DNA from: CAZWUZ01 sp964637655 [NCBI: uncultured bacterium] | GTDB taxonomy: Bacteria > DAOPZR01 | Assembly (NCBI GenBank): GCA_964637655.1 | Contig: CAZWUZ010000237.1 | Coordinates: forward strand, 1 to 5,901 | Direction of reading: 5' to 3' | Length of the DNA stretch: 5,901 nt | Shown here: in pieces, positions 5,737 to 5,901 of the stretch | Numbering within the stretch: position 1 is the first letter of the stretch | Layout of the letters: every line of letters begins with the position of its first letter | Position numbers and translations under genes: made by a program | Notes under the pieces: model-generated | Told to the model about the DNA's origin: nothing | Databases searched by the model: none | The model's input: only the letters and a program-made list of their open reading frames with translations

Positions 5737-5754
5737 AGTGCGGGGAACCGCACT
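5737..5754 (+). other. Perfect hairpin, 7-bp stem with GGAA loop
   Basis: AGTGCGG (5737-5743) pairs perfectly with CCGCACT (5748-5754) around a GGAA tetraloop, a GNRA-type loop that is very stable in RNA. Only a short pyrimidine stretch (TCTTCCC) follows, so terminator function is doubtful. It lies in the leader of the gene at 5844. Confidence 0.55.
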
Positions 5755-5764
5755 TCTTCCCATC

Positions 5765-5797
5765 GCCGGACGGGCGGGCGTTGCCCGTCTGTCCGGC
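5765..5797 (+). other. Strong 15-bp hairpin with 3-nt loop
   Basis: The arm at 5765-5779 (GCCGGACGGGCGGGC) pairs along its whole length with 5783-5797 (GCCCGTCTGTCCGGC) through a GTT loop. The two non-Watson-Crick positions are G-U wobbles in RNA when read on the plus strand, while on the minus strand they would be A-C mismatches. No T-run follows, so a classical intrinsic terminator is unlikely. It begins 79 bp upstream of the gene at 5844. Confidence 0.55.
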
Positions 5798-5843
5798 ACC
5801 TTAGGGATCCCCCTGCGCGGGCGGGAGGGGCATGGAGGCAGCA

Positions 5844-5901
5844 ATGGCGAAACTGAAATTCAAGGCGATCAAACTGCCGCAGAACGTGAAGGGGAAACTC
5901 T
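5844..5901 (+). CDS. Start of an unidentified protein gene, cut by window edge
   Basis: ATG 5844 follows GGAGG (5834-5838) with a 5-nt spacer, a convincing translation start. Only 19 residues are visible, MAKLKFKAIKLPQNVKGKL, lysine-rich with alternating hydrophobic positions and no signal peptide. This is too short to assign a family. An in-frame ATG at 5832 would add four residues, but its purine tract is too close for good initiation. The upstream hairpins would lie in its mRNA leader if transcription starts before about 5730. Confidence 0.6.
   Translation, partial: MAKLKFKAIKLPQNVKGKL

Larger units (their letters stand above)
5577..5843. other. Intergenic leader region, AT-rich then hairpin-rich
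   Basis: About 267 bp contain no gene I can support. The first 160 bp are clearly richer in A/T than the rest of the window. A weak promoter candidate is TTGACC (5609-5614), 18 bp, TAGTAT (5633-5638), which would give a leader of about 200 nt for the gene at 5844. A small hairpin TTGATT/AATCAA (5668-5682) and two stronger ones further on are present. Short open frames here lack ribosome sites and family-like sequence. No tRNA features were found. Confidence 0.5.

Noticed and set aside
5765-5797. Intrinsic terminator for the winged-helix gene
   Set aside because: The stem is strong but no T-run follows on either strand.
5577-5843. tRNA or CRISPR repeat in the right intergenic region
   Set aside because: No T-loop or anticodon-arm pattern, and no repeat recurs at regular spacing.

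Overview
This is a GC-rich bacterial window with compact genes, strong Shine-Dalgarno sequences and few gaps. It suggests an accessory region of a free-living or environmental bacterium. I cannot name the phylum from the sequence; a GC-rich Gram-negative-type lineage fits the gene families but is only a guess.

Left part (1-4206). A sigma-70/ECF-type sigma factor gene is read on the minus strand and runs off the left edge. Across a 186-bp divergent intergenic region lies a plus-strand operon of three genes: an AAA+ ATPase with a probable winged-helix N-terminal region (1187-2605), a SIMPL/DUF541 protein without a signal peptide (2619-3251), and a two-domain protein joining a degenerate cyclic-phosphate-processing receiver-like (cREC) domain to a C-terminal zinc ribbon (3307-4206). 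A transcription factor, an ATP-driven remodeller, a SIMPL protein and a cREC/zinc-ribbon protein together do not match any system I recognise. This set is the best candidate here for an undescribed module.

Middle part (4230-5138). A small basic minus-strand gene of unknown function (4230-4427) converges on the operon. It is divergent from a type II toxin-antitoxin pair: a Phd/YefM-fold antitoxin (4532-4768) overlapping a PIN-domain VapC toxin (4758-5138). The pair has a near-consensus promoter (TTGACG, 17-bp spacer, TATACT) with a perfect 14-bp palindrome over the -10 box, as expected for autoregulation. A run of eight G lies in the antitoxin gene. Loss of one G would join the antitoxin N-terminus in frame to the whole toxin.

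Right part (5171-5901). A winged-helix regulator (5214-5576) appears to have lost its normal N-terminus to a frameshift in an A5 run, and perhaps also to a stop codon. A gap of about 267 bp follows. It is AT-richer at first and then holds two strong hairpins. The start of another gene (5844 onward) runs off the right edge, with too little sequence to identify it.
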